From NCBI RefSeq assembly GCF_023278565.1, contig NC_064672.1, positions 992,001 through 1,056,000 on the forward strand: 64,000 nucleotides of DNA, given 5' to 3'. How positions within the stretch are numbered: position 1 is the stretch's first letter; every line of letters begins with the position of its first letter. Below are positions 62,924 to 64,000 of the stretch, in pieces. The notes below the pieces were generated by a model. It saw only the letters and a list, made by a program, of their open reading frames with translations. It did no database searches and was not told where the DNA came from. Both the position numbers and the translations under genes were made by a program. Source of the stretch: Colletotrichum lupini (taxonomy: Eukaryota; Ascomycota; Sordariomycetes; Glomerellales; Glomerellaceae).

Positions 62924-64000
62924 CTACTTAACGTTACTTAATTAACTATTCTCTAGAAATAGAACGATAAAATCTTAATTAATTAACTACTTATTATACT
63001 AACTAATTACTTTTACTAAGAAAGCGCATAAGAGAGCTAAGTAATAACTAACTAAATTAATCGCGCATAAGTAGCGTAATTAATACCCCCTAAATATATA
63101 CCCCCTTTACTAAACGTAATAATTAGAGGATATAGCTAGAGAGGCTAGGTCTCCCTTCGTATTAACGGCTTTTAGTAAAGTCGCCGCTTTTACGAGTCCT
63201 AATAGAGCGTTATAAGCCCTAATAAAGGCGCTAAGCTCTTAGTTATTAACCTTAAAGTCGCGCTATTTAACGTATTAATAGAGCGCTTCTTACCCTCTAT
63301 TACTTAGGCCGATCGCTTAGTATACCTTAATAATATAGCTAATTAGCTTACCTCGCCTATCTATATCCGCAACGATATCCTCTTTAAAAAGAATACTAAG
63401 TAGTATATCGACCTCGACCTTATCTAAGAGCTATACTTTAAAAACGACGGGAAGACCTTACTTAAGTAAATCGAATAGTAGCTAAAAATACGTATTACTT
63501 AGTATTAATTAGAGCAGGTCCTAGCTTTTATTATTAACTAGCTAAGTAATAATACGGAGCACCTATACGTAATAACTTATAAGAACCTCGACTTTATATA
63601 TACTACTATTATAAAGCTCTGTATTATAAAAGAAGCCCTTACCTAAGCCTATATTAATAATACGGCTATAGTTAAAAAACTAGAATAATTAGAGAACGGC
63701 TCTTAGGCTAGCTCTATTTAAGATACTACTACCCTTAGCGTATTGAAATAACGGCTAATACGCTTAGAAATATAAGGTAACTATAAGACTACTCTAACCT
63801 CGTCCTATCCTATTACCTACGGCTCTTAAAAAATACCTAACGTACCTATTTTTATAGGTAATAATACTACCCTTAAGTTCGACTACTAGCTCTAGCGCAT
63901 TATAAAGCGCTTAGAAAATACTAACTATAATATAGATAGGTACTACTTAGAGTATATTATTAATAAGATTAGAAGTAATATTATAGAGTTTATATACTTA
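62924..64000 (+). mobile_element. leader and gag start of a RIP-degraded Gypsy element (partial)
   Basis: From about 63150 the plus strand reads as a gag-type protein with only TAA/TAG stops. Near 63850 it has NVPIFIGNNTTLKFDY, matching the P-x-x-F-x-G-D-x-x-x-(F/L)-x-x-W start of the folded gag domain, and then YYLEYIINKI (family L-x-Y-x-x-x-R-x). The element runs past the right edge, so protease, RT and integrase are not visible. Confidence 0.65.

Noticed and set aside
1..64000. CRISPR array, tRNA or rRNA genes
   Set aside because: No regularly spaced direct repeats were seen. The only tRNA-like element is the B-box-like palindrome of an LTR. No rRNA-like tract was noticed.

Overview
This window comes from a filamentous ascomycete (Pezizomycotina). 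Short GT-AG introns interrupt conserved eukaryotic genes. Long AT-rich blocks carry the mark of repeat-induced point mutation (RIP): CpA and TpG are almost absent, TpA is in excess, CpG is kept, and TAA/TAG stops sit where Gln and Trp codons would be expected. The order or species cannot be told from the sequence alone. All element and motif calls were made by eye; none was checked by a search.

Layout. (1) 232-7600 is a full-length, RIP-degraded Ty3/Gypsy element coded on the minus strand, with 209-bp LTRs and an ATATA target-site duplication (TSD). (2) 7.6-11.4 kb is a small normal-GC island with two unrecognised genes; one has a retropepsin-like motif that lacks the catalytic Asp-Thr-Gly. 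(3) 11414-18263 is a full-length RIP-degraded Ty1/Copia element on the minus strand (205-bp LTRs, TSD GTATT). A clean, non-RIPed solo LTR of the same family (18839-19049, TSD GATAG) lies just beyond it. (4) 20.5-30.4 kb is the housekeeping island: an Ysc84/Lsb3 actin-patch protein, an Sft1-type Golgi SNARE, an Age2/SMAP-type ArfGAP and a 3-phosphoglycerate dehydrogenase. The first three act in membrane traffic and endocytosis, the fourth in serine synthesis. Nothing suggests co-regulation beyond the shared divergent and convergent intergenic regions. (5) 30.9-64 kb is one long RIP-degraded transposon graveyard.

Inside the graveyard: a gag/C2H2-type retroelement (plus strand) is split by a complete Gypsy element (31522-40415, 551/550-bp LTRs, TSD AATAA). 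That Gypsy element itself carries a 1.1-kb unclassified insert bounded by a 15-bp direct repeat. Next come a RIP-degraded piggyBac-type DDD transposase with a matching 37-bp inverted repeat (46618-48834), a RIP-degraded solo LTR (49352-49550), a relic of a fungal kinase-like gene (about 49970-52430, minus), a Gypsy element on the plus strand (gag to integrase, about 54.4-60.4 kb), and a 206-bp LTR (62718-62923) that starts another Gypsy element running off the right edge.

The most notable points are the nested order of insertions with readable TSDs, the piggyBac relic, a kinase-like gene family that was itself hit by RIP (so it must have been multicopy), and the contrast between RIPed and clean LTR copies of one family. 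Several RIPed stretches (42.0-46.6, 52.4-54.4 and 60.4-62.7 kb) remain unassigned.
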